Source: Mactromeris polynyma
Lineage: Eukaryota; Mollusca; Bivalvia; Venerida; Mactridae
Direction: 5' to 3'
Assembly (NCBI GenBank): GCA_032209605.1
Contig: JASFXZ010000009.1
Location: 19,703,553 to 19,767,552, forward strand
DNA: 64,000 bases
Shown here: piece by piece, positions 33,801-48,800 of the stretch
How positions within the stretch are numbered: the stretch's first letter is position 1
How the letters are laid out: each line of letters begins with the position of its first letter
The notes under the pieces: model-generated
The model's input: only the letters and a program-made list of their open reading frames with translations
What the model was told of the DNA's origin: nothing
Databases searched by the model: none
Position numbers and translations under genes: made by a program

Positions 33801-36800
33801 ATGAGGGGCGTACAAGAAGTAGAAAACTTCCATCATGAGGGGCATACAAGAAGAAGAACACTTCCATTATGAGGGGCAAGCTAGTATTTTGGTTTGGGTA
33901 CAAGAAGTAGAAAACTTCCATCATGAGGGGCATACAAGAAGTAGAACACTTCCATCATGAGGGGCGTACAAGAAGTAGAACACTTCCATCATGAGGGGCT
34001 TACAAGAAGTAGAACACTTCCATCATGAGGGGCGTACAAGAAGTAGAACACTTCCATCATGAGGGGCGTACAAGAAGTAGAACACTTCCATCATGAGGGG
34101 CGTACAAGAAGTAGAACACTTCCATCATGAGGGGCATACAAGAAGTAGAACACTTCCATCATGAGGGGCGTACAAGAAATGAGGGGCATACAAGAAGTAG
34201 AACACTTCCATCATGAGGGGCGTACAAGAAGTAGAACACTTCCATCGTGAGGGGCATACAAGAAGTAGAACACTTCCATCATGAGGGGCGTACAAGAAGT
34301 AGAACACTTCCATCATGAGGGGCATACAAGAAGTAGAACACTTCCATCATGAGGGGCGTACAAGAAGTAGAACACTTCCAACATGAGGGGCGTACAAGAA
34401 GTAGAACACTTCCATCATGAGGGGCATACAAGAAGTAGAACACTTCCATCATGAGGGGCGTACAAGAAGTAGAACACTTCCATCATGAGGGGCATACAAG
34501 AAGTAGAACACTTCCATCATGAGGGGCGTACAAGAAATGAGGGGCATACAAGAAGTAGAACACTTCCATCATGAGGGGCGTACAAGAAGTAGAACACTTC
34601 CATCGTGAGGGGCATACAAGAAGTAGAACACTTCCATCATGAGGGGCGTACAAGAAGTAGAACACTTCCATCATGAGGGGCATACAAGAAGTAGAACACT
34701 TCCATCATGAGGGGCGTACAAGAAGTAGAACACTTCCAACATGAGGGGCGTACAAGAAGTAGAACACTTCCATCATGAGGGGCATACAAGAAGTAGAACA
34801 CTTCCATCATGAGGGGCGTACAAGAAGTAGAACACTTCCATCATGAGGGGCGTACAAGAAGTAGAACACTTCCATCATGAGGGGCGTACAAGAAGTAGAA
34901 CACTTACATCATGAGGGGCATACAAGAAGTAGAACACTTCCATCATGGGGGGCGTACAAGAAGTAGAACACTTCCATCATGAGGGGCTTACAAGAAGTAG
35001 AACACTTCCATCATGAGGGGCATACAAGAAGTAGAACACTTCCATCATGAGGGGCATACAAGAAGTAGAACACTTCCATCATGAGGGGCATACAAGAAGT
35101 AGAACACTTCCATCATGAGGGGCATACAAGAAGTAGAACACTTCCATCATGAGGGGCATACAAGAAATGGAACTTTGCTATGGTTCAAGGTGCTGATCTT
35201 GCTCAAGTAAACGGTACAATCTGATGGTGACCCAATTTAGTTCTTTTAATTGAATAATGGGATTGCCAATATATTGTTAAGCCAATCCAGGCTACTTGGC
35301 AGTTTTAGGGGACTTATACATCCACATAAACAGGGAACTTTTCGTTTTAAAAAAGGTGAATTTAGGGTATACAGCAAGTTTCTTACCGAGATGTTAATAT
35401 GTATACTTTGCTGGTCGTATATACAAACCACCATTTTGTATGTTCTATAATGTATCATTTAAACCATGATATTTTGTGGTTATTTCCAGTTTAGCATCAG
35501 TTTAGATTTAGAAAGTCTTTAACATCACAGCATTGTCACTTTTATCCATAGTATATTTCCATTGACTAAGCTACTTATGCCTACAATATACTGGTACACG
35601 AGTATATTGCAATATTAGATACAGATGATGCGTACAATATACTGGTACACGAGTATATTGCAATATTAGATACAGATGATGCGTACAATATACTGGTACA
35701 CGTGTATATTGCAATATTAGATACAGATGATGCCTACAATATACTGGTACACGTGTATATTGCAATATTAGATACAGATGATGCCTACAATATACTGGTA
35801 CACAAGTATATTGCAATATAAGATACAGATGATGCCTACAATATACTGGTACACATGTATATTGCAATATTCGATACAGATGATGCCTACAATATACTGG
35901 TACACGAGTATATTGCAATATTAGATACAGATGATGCCTACAATATACTGGTACACGAGTATATTGCAATATTAGATACAGATGATGCGTACAATATACT
36001 GGTACGCGAGTATATTGCAATATTAGATACAGATGATGCCTACAATATACTGGTACGCGAGTATTATATATTGCAATATTAGATACAGATGATGCATACA
36101 ATATATTGGTACATGAGTATATTGCAATATTAGATACAGATGATGCCTACAATATACTGGTACACGAGTATATTGCAATATTAGATACAGATGATGCGTA
36201 CAATATACTGGTACAAGAGTATATTGCAATATTAGATACAGATGATGCAAACAATATATTGGTACATGAGTATATTGCAATATTAGATACAGATGATGCC
36301 TACAATATACTGGTACACGAGTATATTGCAATATTAGATACAGATGATGCGTACAATATACTGGTACAAGAGTATATTGCAATATTAGATACAGATGATG
36401 CGTACAATATACTGGTACACGTGTATATTGCAATATTAGATACAGATGATGCCTACAATATACTGGTACACAAGTATATTGCAATATTAGATACAGATGA
36501 TGCCTACAATATACTGGTACACAAGTATATTGCAATATTAGATACAGATGATGCCTACAATATACTTGTACGCGAGTATATTGCAATATTAGATACAGAT
36601 GATGCCTACAATATACTGGTACGCGAGTATATTGCAATATTAGATACAGATGATGCATACAATATATTGGTACATGAGTATATTGCAATATTAGATACAG
36701 ATGATGCGTACAATATACTGGTACACGAGTATATTGCAATATTAGATACAGATGATGCGTACAATATACTGGTACACGAGTATATTGCAATATTAGATAC

Positions 36801-39800
36801 AGATGATGCCTACAATATACTGGTACACGAGTATATTGCAATATTAGATACAGATGATGCCTACAATATACTGGTACACGAGTATATTGCAATATTAGAT
36901 ACAGATGATGCGTACAATATACTGGTACGCGAGTATATTGCAATATTAGATACAGATGATGCCTACAATATACTGGTACGCGAGTATTATATATTGCAAT
37001 ATTAGATACAGATGATGCATACAATATATTGGTACATGAGTATATTGCAATATTAGATACAGATGATGCCTACAATATACTGGTACACGAGTATATTGCA
37101 ATATTAGATACAGATGATGCGTACAATATACTGGTACAAGAGTATATTGCAATATTAGATACAGATGATGCATACAATATATTGGTACATGAGTATATTG
37201 CAATATTAGATACAGATGATGCCTACAATATACTGGTACACGAGTATATTGCAATATTAGATACAGATGATGCGTACAATATACTGGTACAAGAGTATAT
37301 TGCAATATTAGATACAGATGATGCGTACAATATACTGGTACACGTGTATATTGCAATATTAGATACAGATGATGCCTACAATATACTGGTACACAAGTAT
37401 ATTGCAATATTAGATACAGATGATGCCTACAATATACTGGTACACAAGTATATTGCAATATTAGATACAGATGATGCCTACAATATACTTGTACGCGAGT
37501 ATATTGCAATATTAGATACAGATGATGCCTACAATATACTGGTACGCGAGTATATTGCAATATTAGATACAGATGATGCATACAATATATTGGTACATGA
37601 GTATATTGCAATATTAGATACAGATGATGCGTACAATATACTGGTACACGAGTATATTGCAATATTAGATACAGATGATGCGTACAATATACTGGTACAC
37701 GAGTATATTGCAATATTAGATACAGATGATGCCTACAATATACTGGTACACGAGTATATTGCAATATTAGATACAGATGATGCGTACAATATACTGGTGC
37801 ATGAGTATATTGCAATATTAGATACAGATGATGCGTACAATATACTGGTACATGAGTATATTGCAATATTAGATACAGATGATGCCTACATATTGCAATA
37901 TTAGATACAGATGATGCATACAATATACTGGTACACGAGTATATTGCAATATTAGATACAGATGATGCGTACAATATACTGGTATCAGTTTGATATCGTG
38001 ATTTTGCTGATATTCTGATGATCAGTTAAATGCACTTTCATTGATGAGTTATGAAGTTTTAGACAGCAATGACAATACTATCAGTAAATGTTTTAGCCCA
38101 GACACAATATTGCAATGCCATGCAATTTTATTCACATAGAAATCACATTTGAAATGTTAAAGGTTTCTTAGGATATGTTTTTCTGACTTCATCTTCTTTC
38201 ATTGAATTGTTTGAATTAAACCAATCAGTTTGTTATTCATGTCATAAAACAAGCCTCTATTGCTTTATTGTCTGTAAAACCTTGATGGAAATATGCTGGA
38301 AGGCCATGTACTGTATGCACAAAAACTGTTTACAGAATTGTTCTGTAGAAGTAAAGAATGTTTAGTTTGATATAAAATCATGTTTTGAGGAACACGAAAA
38401 ATCGGTCAATGGCGCTACATACCGGGATTCTTGTGTAAAAAAACTCTTTGCTCTAGTCAAACCTATTTAGTAAGTGTGAAGCACAATTTTGTTTGTTGTA
38501 GTCAATGACAATGTGGTATTAAGGCGTATTTAAGAGTGCTGTTAAGTAACACAATTGTTTACTATAGAAGGTTTTACTTTTTCTGAGTCTGAAATTTACA
38601 TAAAAAACATATTTTTGTTCAATAAAAGTTCCCTCTTTTATTGTAATACTTAATCATGCATGAACAAACAGATAAATTTGTGAGAAAAACATTATGAAGA
38701 GGGATAATTCAGACACATACACAAGCTACATTCTTTTATTATACACTGGATTGCAATATATTGCAATAATATTGTGGTAAGCTTTTATGTATTGCAATAT
38801 ATCACATTATAAAATCTGATATTGTGACATCCCTATACTTAATTCTATTTTTTATCTTAAACAACGACACTAATTCAAAGCTCTTCAGCTCATATATAGA
38901 AAGTCAATCCTTAATTTGTAGTATCATCTCTAACTGGTTAAAAGACGATGAGGAAAGGTATTTGCCAGCCAATCAGATTTAGTTGACAGCAGTGCCATCT
39001 ACTGGACATTTAATTTAACTAATTTTTCTGGTATTGTCATTGATCTGCTTTGTCAACTGAAGATTAAAAATTGAAAAATCTTGACCTCCAAGATATAAAG
39101 TAATTAATTATATTAATCATTAATTATCAACACCATAATTAATTGTTTCATTATTTTGTATCATAGAGACTCACAGGGAAGAAAGGGCTTGCCCAACTGT
39201 GTTGTCTCTTTAAATAAAGTCATTATTACGTGTATTATAATTGATTTTGGCACTTAGGCACTTATCTTGAAGCCAAGTAAAACTATTGAAATTACTTTTA
39301 TTAATTAGGTCATTCTGCGACTCGTAACATTGGTCCTTATCTGTTTATTTTCCCTCTTATTTATTGTTGAACTTAAAACAGTTAAATTAATTGTGGCAGT
39401 TATCTTGGATTTTAGATTTAAAAGAACATTGCCATTAATAGAGTACATCTTTATTTATCAGGCTTAAACAGTTAGCAAAATAACCAAATATTGACATCCC
39501 TAAGTATAATACATGACTGTAGACTGTTGAATTTGTTTTCTTTCTGTTTGAAAGGTAAAAATGTTGAAAATAGGTTCTTCCACAGTGAAAATCCGGTCAA
39601 AAAAGAAAACTCATAAACCAATTTTAACTATCAATAGACAATCTATTGTGGTGTTTCAATGATCAATTGTGATTTTGGAGTTCGATACCCAACACTAGTA
39701 GTGACATTTCTTGCTATAAGGGAGCAGGGAAACCCCAGGTGCCCATTCTAGTATTTTTGGCACAGACGGACACACGGGTAGAACCACCAACCATCCTCAT

Positions 39801-42800
39801 ATATGTATACAAATTCTATATCCCATGTGGGATTCAAACCCGTTGTGGCGAGAGGCAAGTGATTGAAGTTATGACCCTAACAGTTCCAGCATGGACCCAT
39901 TCTCGACTGTTTCTGAAGTTGACATTTCTCCAAATTAACTTTGACACAAAATCAAAATTCCGTTTTGTTCAAGTTGAAGTAGAAATACCATCTACATATG
40001 ACAATACCGGTATGTATATCTTAACACAGCGCAACAACAGTATCAATTTTTCCTACAGTAAAAAATTTACTACCAATCAAAACAACTCAAGAGCAACAAA
40101 GTCTCAACAACAGCCAAAACTGGGTCTCCCACAAGGTGTTGCTCTGGAGAGGCTGCACGGAACTGAACAAGTTTCTAAAGTGCACTTGCATGATCAATAC
40201 ACATCGGTTCGCAAGCTCGTAAACTACTGTTAATAATTCTATCCAAACAATGCAGTCAATATCAGACGTCAGATTTATTATAGAACTGCATGCAGACATA
40301 GATGTTCAATTATTTTAATTCCATTAGATTCCTGTCTAATTTCATGGTTTGTAGCGTGAGAATCAATTTTCTGTTCCAATCGCTGGCCAGTTTGCAAAAC
40401 ATTCATTCTAATATTAAACAAAATGCTCTGTTCTTGCTACAACAACAGATAAAACAGACTTTGAGCATATTCTGTAACCTATTCCTAGCCACCATCTAGG
40501 AGATGCAACATTTGGCTGTTGTTGAGAGATTGTTACTCTTGACAGGTTCAATATATAGGTAGTATATTTCCACAATGGGAATATTGTTAACTCCTGAGAG
40601 AAGTTGTTGCCAAAGAGGGCCACTGCAAGGAGAAGAGCTCTGTTAATTTAAAACAACACTCAGCATATTGACAATGTTAACCTACAACCAGTGTAGCTCC
40701 ACTACAGTCAGCTAAGATAGGTACTATTGTTAACCAGTGTAGCTCCACTACAGTCAGCTAAGATAGGTACTAATGTAAGCCTACAACCAGTGTAGCTCCA
40801 CTACAGTCAGCTAAGATAGGTACTAATGTAAGCCTACAACCAGTGTAGCTCCACTACAGTCAGCTAAGATAGGTACTAATGTTAACCTACAACCAGTGTA
40901 GCTCCACTACAGTAAGCTAAGATAGGTACTAATGTTAAACTACAACCAGTGTAGCTCCACTACAGTCAGCTAAGATAGGTACTAATGTTAACCTACAACC
41001 AGTGTAGCTCCACTACAGTCAGCTAAGATAGGTACTAATGTTAACCTACAACCAGTGTAGCTCCACTACAGTCAGCTAAGATAGGTACTAATGTTAACCT
41101 ACAACCAGTGTAGCTCCACTACAGTCAGCTAAGATAGGTACTAATGTTAGCCTACAACCAGTGTAGCTCCACTACAGTCAGCTAAGATAGGTACTAATGT
41201 TAAACTACAACCAGTGTAGCTCCACTACAGTCAGCTAAGATAGATACTAATGTTAACCTACAACCAGTGTAGCTCCACTACAGTCAGCTAAGATAGGTAC
41301 TAATGTTAACCTACAACCAGTGTAGCTCCACTACAGTCAGCTAAGATAGGTACTAATGTTAACCTACAACCAGTGTAGCTCCACTACAGTCAGCTAAGAT
41401 AGGTACTAATGTTAAACTACAACCAGTGTAGCTCCACTACAGTCAGCTAAGATAGATACTAATGTTAAACTACAACCAGTGTAGCTCCACTACAGTCAGC
41501 TAAGATAGATACTAATGTTAACCTACAACCAGTGTAGCTCCACTACAGTCAGCTAAGATAGGTACTAATGTTAACCTACAACCAGTGTAGCTCCACTACA
41601 GTCAGCTAAGATAGGTACTAATGTTAAACTACAACCAGTGTAGCTCCACTACAGTCAGCTAAGATAGGTACTAATGTTAAACTACAACCAGTGTAGCTCC
41701 ACTACAGTCAGCTAAGATAGGTACTAATGTTAAACTACAACCAGTGTAGCTCCACTACAGTCAGCTAAGATAGATACTAATGTTAACCTACAACCAGTGT
41801 AGCTCCACTACAGTCAGCTAAGATAGGTACTAATGTTAACCTACAACCAGTGTAGCTCCACTACAGTCAGCTAAGATAGATACTAATGTTAACCTACAAC
41901 CAGTGTAGCTCCACTACAGTCAGCTAAGATAGATACTAATGTTAACCTACAACCAGTGTAGCTCCACTACAGTCAGCTAAGATAGATACTAATGTTAACC
42001 TACAACCAGTGTAGCTCCACTACAGTCAGCTAAGATAGGTACTAATGTTAACCTACAACCAGTGTAGCTCCACTACAGTCAGCTAAGATAGATACTAATG
42101 TTAACCTACAACCAGTGTAGCTCCACTACAGTCAGCTAAGATAGGTACTAATGTTAACCTACAACCAGTGTAGCTCCACTACAGTCAGCTAAGATAGGTA
42201 CTAATGTTAACCTACAACCAGTGTAGCTCCACTACAGTCAGCTAAGATAGGTACTAATGTTAAACTACAACCAGTGTAGCTCCACTACAGTCAGCTAAGA
42301 TAGATACTAATGTTAACCTACAACCAGTGTAGCTCCACTACAGTCAGCTAAGATAGGTACTAATGTTAACCTACAACCAGTGTAGCTCCACTACAGTCAG
42401 CTAAGATAGATACTAATGTTAACCTACAACCAGTGTAGCTCCACTACAGTCAGCTAAGATAGGTACTAATGTTAACCTACAACCAGTGTAGCTCCACAAC
42501 AGTCAGCTAAGATAGGTACTAATGTTAACCTACAACCAGTGTAGCTCCACTACAGTCAGCTAAGATAGGTACTAATGTTAACCTACAACCAGTGTAGCTC
42601 CACTACAGTCAGCTAAGATAGGTACTAATGTTAACCTACAACCAGTGTAGCTCCACTACAGTCAGCTAAGATAGGTACTAATGTTAACCTACAACCAGTG
42701 TAGCTCCACTACAGTCAGCTAAGATAGGTACTAATGTTAAACTACAACCAGTGTAGCTCCACTACAGTCAGCTAAGATAGGTACTAATGTTAACCTACAA

Positions 42801-45800
42801 CCAGTGTAGCTCCACTACAGTCAGCTAAGATAGATACTAATGTTAACCTACAACCAGTGTAGCTCCACTACAGTCAGCTAAGATAGGTACTATTGTTAAC
42901 CTACAACCAGTGTAGCTCCACTACAGTCAGCTAAGATAGGTACTATTGTTAACCTACAACCAGTGTAGCTCCACTACAGTCAGCTAAGATAGGTACTATT
43001 GTTAACCTACAACCAGTGTAGCTCCACTACAGTCAGCTAAGATAGGTACTATTGTTAACCTACAACCAGTGTAGCTCCACTACAGTAAGCTAAGATAGGT
43101 ACTATTGTTAACCTACAACCAGTGTAGCTCCACTACAGTCAGCTAAGATAGGTACTATTGTTAACCTACAACCAGTATGGATCCACTACAGTCAGCTAAG
43201 ATAGGTACTAATGTTAACCTACAACCAGTATAGATCCACACAAGTCAGCTAAGATAGGGACCAATGTTAGCCTACTACAACCAGTATAGATCCACAACAG
43301 TCAGCTCTACAACCAGTATAGATCCACAACAGTCAGCTAAGATAGGGACCAATGTTAGCCTATAACCAGTATAGATCCTACAACCAGTATAGATCCACTA
43401 CAGTCAGCTAAGATAGAACCACTTAATAAATAGAGACACCAATACTAAAACAAAACAAATACATGTATGCTCATCTAGGAAACCTCAAATTAACAACAAG
43501 CCCTTCATCGCTCCCCTCAGTTCCAGACGAGTTTTGCGAGCTAGATGGCCTAGATTGCATTCATAAAGACCAATACTCTGAAAGTCTGTAATACTATTGT
43601 TGAGATGTCTATTGGTCAATATTTTGGAAAACATGTTTTCACTGGCAGGGCACCTCCAAACTAGTTTACAACCAATGTCAAGAAAATAAAAATGGATTGA
43701 AGCAAGTAAGCAGTCCAATTGTTAACAACAAATGACACAATACAGACAGCAGACACAGTGTGATCACTATAGTTAACTTTGAAAAGAAGTCATGGAAGAT
43801 CAGCCTCAGCTTCCACCAGACAAAGCATTTCATCAATGTGAGTAATTTAGTAAAGCAGCCACCATTCCATTCTTGTCTCATTTCCACCAGACTAATAGGA
43901 TACAGATTGCTATATTATTGCATTCATACATTATCAGGAACAAAGCAGTCAGAGAAAAGCAAACTGTCTGCATCTACTTCCAAGAAGTTCCAAATATTGA
44001 TAATTCTTCTTGATTTCACAACTTAAGCATCTCACTATGTTAGGTTTGAGAGGTAATATGTTTAATGTGTGGCAGCTGACAGTCTGTCCAGTCAACTAAG
44101 CAAATGTCAGTTGTCCTACCAATGGGCCTGGCAATCTGTGGCTCTATCCAGGAGCCCAAGTTAATAATTATGCAACCTTGAAAAAGGACCACTAGACAAT
44201 GCTACACACCAAATATCAAAGCCATAGACCTTTTCACTTTTAAAATCTATTTGTAGTTCCTGTGACCTACTTATGCACCAGACCGGAACGATTTATGCAA
44301 CTTTGAAAGAGGTCCACCCAAGGATCATTCCTGTGAAGTTTGTACAAAATCCATTCAGTAGTATAGGAGATGTTGTTAAAAGAAAATGTTGACGCACGAC
44401 AACGGACGACGGACATTCATCGATCCTAAAAGCTCACCTTGCAAAGTTAAAAGTCCTGTAAAAAATAGGACGCTGGCTCTCATTCTTTTTTTCGATATTG
44501 TGTGACACAAGATTGCATGCTCTTTATGACACATTTTCACAGAGTCAAGGGCCATAACTCAGTCCTTACTGAGTACAGCCACACACAAAATCCCAGGTGC
44601 ACAACTTAAAATGCTGGTTAACATTCCTATAAGGTTTTGTAACTCTGGCTCATCTTCTTCTAGAGATACGCAAGACATAAGATTTTGGGATGGATGGAAT
44701 GAAGTATAAGATATTGCCATACTAGACCAATATCTCTCCTAGTATGCTATTATCATTGTTAGACACATCTGTCCTGTATAACATCCAATTATTCAAAGAG
44801 CTCACCATAAAGTTTTGTGCTCTGGTGAGCCAAAGTACAATAAACAACAGAAAAGTGCAATCAAGAAGAGAAAAGCATACCTTAAATACAGGAAAGGATG
44901 AGTATGTTTGGGAAGATAGGCTTGGTAAACAAGATCTAAAGCCTTCTTCAAAGCACTTGAATCCACCAATCTATCTGTAATATTGAAAATGAAAAATACA
45001 GGTTGTACCGAAAATACCAAACTGTAACATTTTGCAAAAGTTGCTACATGGAATGTCACATACATAAAACTTACGATTATGCCTCCCACACAGACCCTCG
45101 GGAAAAAACAATTCATAAAACATAAGGCACTTGAGGAGGTTAAAGGGTACTTACTTTAGGGAACAGAGGTGCAAGGAATGGCCTGGCAGACCACAAGGAA
45201 TAACTAGGAGAATCAAAGAGGACAAACAGTCAATGATCATATATACTGCAAGTTTGGGCCCTGGCCATAACATACCAATTGTTAGTCCATGAACATGTTG
45301 CTAGTTGCTCACTTGCCTATGCTCATCACTATTAGGGCAGAACAATGTTAGGTTGATATAAATGGTTATGGCATCATTATGATAGTCTGACTACATTTGA
45401 GTACATAATTGCATAAATTTAACAAAAGATCAAGGAGGGCCAATCTCAGTACCTGAGGCAGTATATGTACTATGGCCTCGAGACAGTGGAAAGGTTTTTA
45501 TATTATATGACCTCATGACCTATTTTTTGATCATACAATGCTTTTACCTAGACAGACATTCTGACAAAGTTTCATGTAGATCAGGTAGACAATTAGGCTT
45601 TTATGGTAAAAATAATGTTTTGTATTAATTTACCCAGTGCCTTAGTGTTTGACCCAATGTTGAGAATGTCTGAGATTAAATTAGACAAATATTCTGACCA
45701 AATTTGAATAAGATTGGGTCACATTTGTAATTTCAGGACTGTTAACAAGCCAATTGTAGAAGAAAGGCAAATGCAGACGCTAAATATGAGCACTATGTTA

Positions 45801-48800
45801 TTATTCACTCACTTCTTTTACTGTCTATAACAAACATTTTTTTATATTTAGCGATGTGATATATGATTGATATTAGATTTCCAGCGTTATTATTGTCTTA
45901 TGCAATTCTTAAATGAAATTTGTAAGTCACTTGCCTCAGGGTAGGCTAGTCCCGATTGGCAACTAAAAAAAAGCATAGCACCTTAAAAACTGCTCTAACA
46001 GCAATATCTTATGTTACACTGATCCATCTAAATCTGTAATTAATGTATGTACAAAATGTCTTTGCCTTTCTGATAAGGAATGACATCCTTGCTGACAAAT
46101 ACATTTTTTATTCAATGATACTGACGTATCTTCCCAGAAATATTACATTTTACTACAAACTTTCTCCTGAAATGTACTTTGATCTTGGCATATGCTATTA
46201 AATGTGACAATCTCTGAAACGCAACATGTTTGAGAAACATTTTGTGACATTCATGCGTGCTTAATGAAACCTAGTGTAATGACACCTAGGTCATTGCCTG
46301 ATTGCAGAAAATCCTCTCCAGCATTGTCACAGTTTCTAATAATATGACTAGAAGATTTTCAAAGTTTACACGGTTAAAATGTTCACTTTTGAATCTAGCT
46401 CCAGTGACCTTCTTATGCAACAGACTGGAACCATTTATACATCTTTCAAAGAAGACCCCCAAGGATCATTTCTACAAAATTTGGTCAAAATCTATTTAGT
46501 GGTTTAGGAAGATACGTTGTTTATAGTTTCCATTATATACATAAAGGGGAACATGGCCCCGCCCCTGTTGGCCAAGTTTTTTGATGGAACTTAATATTTA
46601 TGCAATCTTGTAAGAGGACCGCTAGACAATGCTACAAACCACATATCAAAGCCTCAGACCTTATGGTTTTTGAACAAGAAGATTTTCACTTTTAAAATCT
46701 TTTTTGAGCTCCTGTGATCTACTTATGCAACAGATCAAAACCATTTATATCACTTCGAAAGAGGACCACCTAAGGATCATTCCTGTGAAGTTTGGTCAAA
46801 ATCTATTAAGTGTTAATAGGAGACAACGTTTATAGTTTCCACTATATACATATAGGGAACAAGGCACCCGTCTGGTGTCCATTTTTTTTTTTCGGAACTG
46901 AATAATTTATGTTCTAGACCTTATGGATTTTGAACAAGAAGATTTTCAAAGTTTACACTTTTAAAATCTTTTTTTAGCTCCTGTGACCTACTTATGCAAC
47001 AGACCAAAACCATTTATATCACTTTGAAAGAGGACCACCTAAGGATCATTCCTGTGAAGTTTATTGGTTTAACAGAAGACAATATAAACATATAGGGAAC
47101 AAGGCCCCCCCCCGGAGTCCATGTTTTTTGTCAGAACTGAATAATTTATGTTATCTTGTAAGGACCACTAGACGATGCTACACACCAAATATCAATGCTG
47201 TAGGCCATATTGTTTTGGACAAGAAGATTTTCTAAGTTTACCCTTTTAAAATCTATTTTTAGCTCCAGTGACCTACTTATGCAACAGACTGGAACGATTT
47301 ATGCAATTTTGAAAGAGGTCCACCCAAGGATCATTCCTAGGAAGTTTGGACAAAATCCATTCAGTGGTATAAGAGGAGATGTTGTTTTAAGAAATGTTGA
47401 TGGACGATGCACAATTCACAACGATACTAAAAACTCACAATGAGCACTTCGTCATGACTAAAAAGTCAAAGAAGATTCCTACTTTCTTTTTGATTAAGGC
47501 TTCAATGATACATGAGTATCTCAGTTCTTGGTTTTGTTATATACATGGATATGTATATGTTTGGTTGAATCAAGTTGTATTGAATTAAATTTTTTAATTT
47601 CTATTTTAAATCAATCGCTTAAAGATCAGTATTGTCAAGAATGGCATTCTTCCATTGTAGATTCACCAAAACTTATTTTTTACTCTCACTTTAAATCAAA
47701 TTTTTGTCATGAAAATAATTTAGGCTGCGTAAATATTCGAAAATATAGAAATGCTCCTGCATGTTTTCGGTGTTCATCACATAGACTTGAAATTGAATGT
47801 GGCAGATACTCAAATACTGAACGAGATCAAAGGTTTTGTAAATTGTGTGAAAATGTAGTAGAAACTGAATATCATTTCTTGCTTAAATGTCCTTTTTATT
47901 CTGATATTAGAAAGAAATATTTGCCAAAGAAATATTATGAAAATGCTACTTTTAACAAATGTATGAAGGAGGATTTGTTAAGGAATATTGCTATGTATAT
48001 ATATTTTTTTGCAATGCAACATAGAAAATACTTTACTGAATGCTTCGTTAATATTAAGAATTTTATTGAATTTCATTAAATTGCAATAAACAATAAAATT
48101 TAACATGAACATCATACAAACTGTATGTGATCACTTTGCGGCACGGTAAGTAACGTTAACGTCATCAAAATGAAGGCACCGGTTAGTTTTCTCAACGTAA
48201 CCTCCACACGGTGCAACGCACTTGTGGTGTCGATATATCCAATAAGTGGATGTTGTTTATACCATTCCCTGTCGTAGGTATTTACAACAACCCGTCCTCA
48301 GCCGATGTCGCTGCCCCCTCTGTCGGGCCTTCAGCTTGGGAAATACGCGGAAGTCCATAGGGGCGAGATCTGGACAGTAGGGCGGATGCTCTGGAGTCTG
48401 GCCTATTTCGGTGGTGGGGTATTAGGTGTTTTCCAGACGGAAGATTGGCGTTTAGTCTCAGGGTAACCAAGTCTCATCTGTTGTTACTGTTCTGTCTAAG
48501 TATGCTTCCCCATCCGATTCTTAACGCTGCAGAAATGAATGTGAGCATTCAACTATACGGCACCTGTTTTACTCTTTAAGGATACGTGGGATTCATCGCA
48601 TTGACACCTTGGACATTCCCAAATCTTTAGTGAGTATCTCATGAACCACAGAGTTTGTCATTCCTAGTTCATCTGATATGGCCCCGACTGTCAAACGTCT
48701 GTCACCATTCACAAGGTCACGCACTCGATCATTGTTTTAGCTGCTACGGTGGATAGCCAACCCGGTCTCTCGTCATCTTCGATGGATGTCCTTCTGTCTC

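Noticed and set aside
35571..37974. Long frames on both strands, repeating a 17-residue peptide
   Set aside because: The 51-bp tandem unit has no stop in these frames, both strands are open, and there is no unique flanking coding sequence.
39739..40233. 164-codon frame as an MLH1-intron gene
   Set aside because: No domain, low-complexity Asn/Ser/Gln part, begins in SINE-like sequence and lacks conserved motifs.
33752..43425. CRISPR-like regular repeats
   Set aside because: Repeats are directly adjacent without unique spacers, and the sequence is eukaryotic. These are minisatellites.
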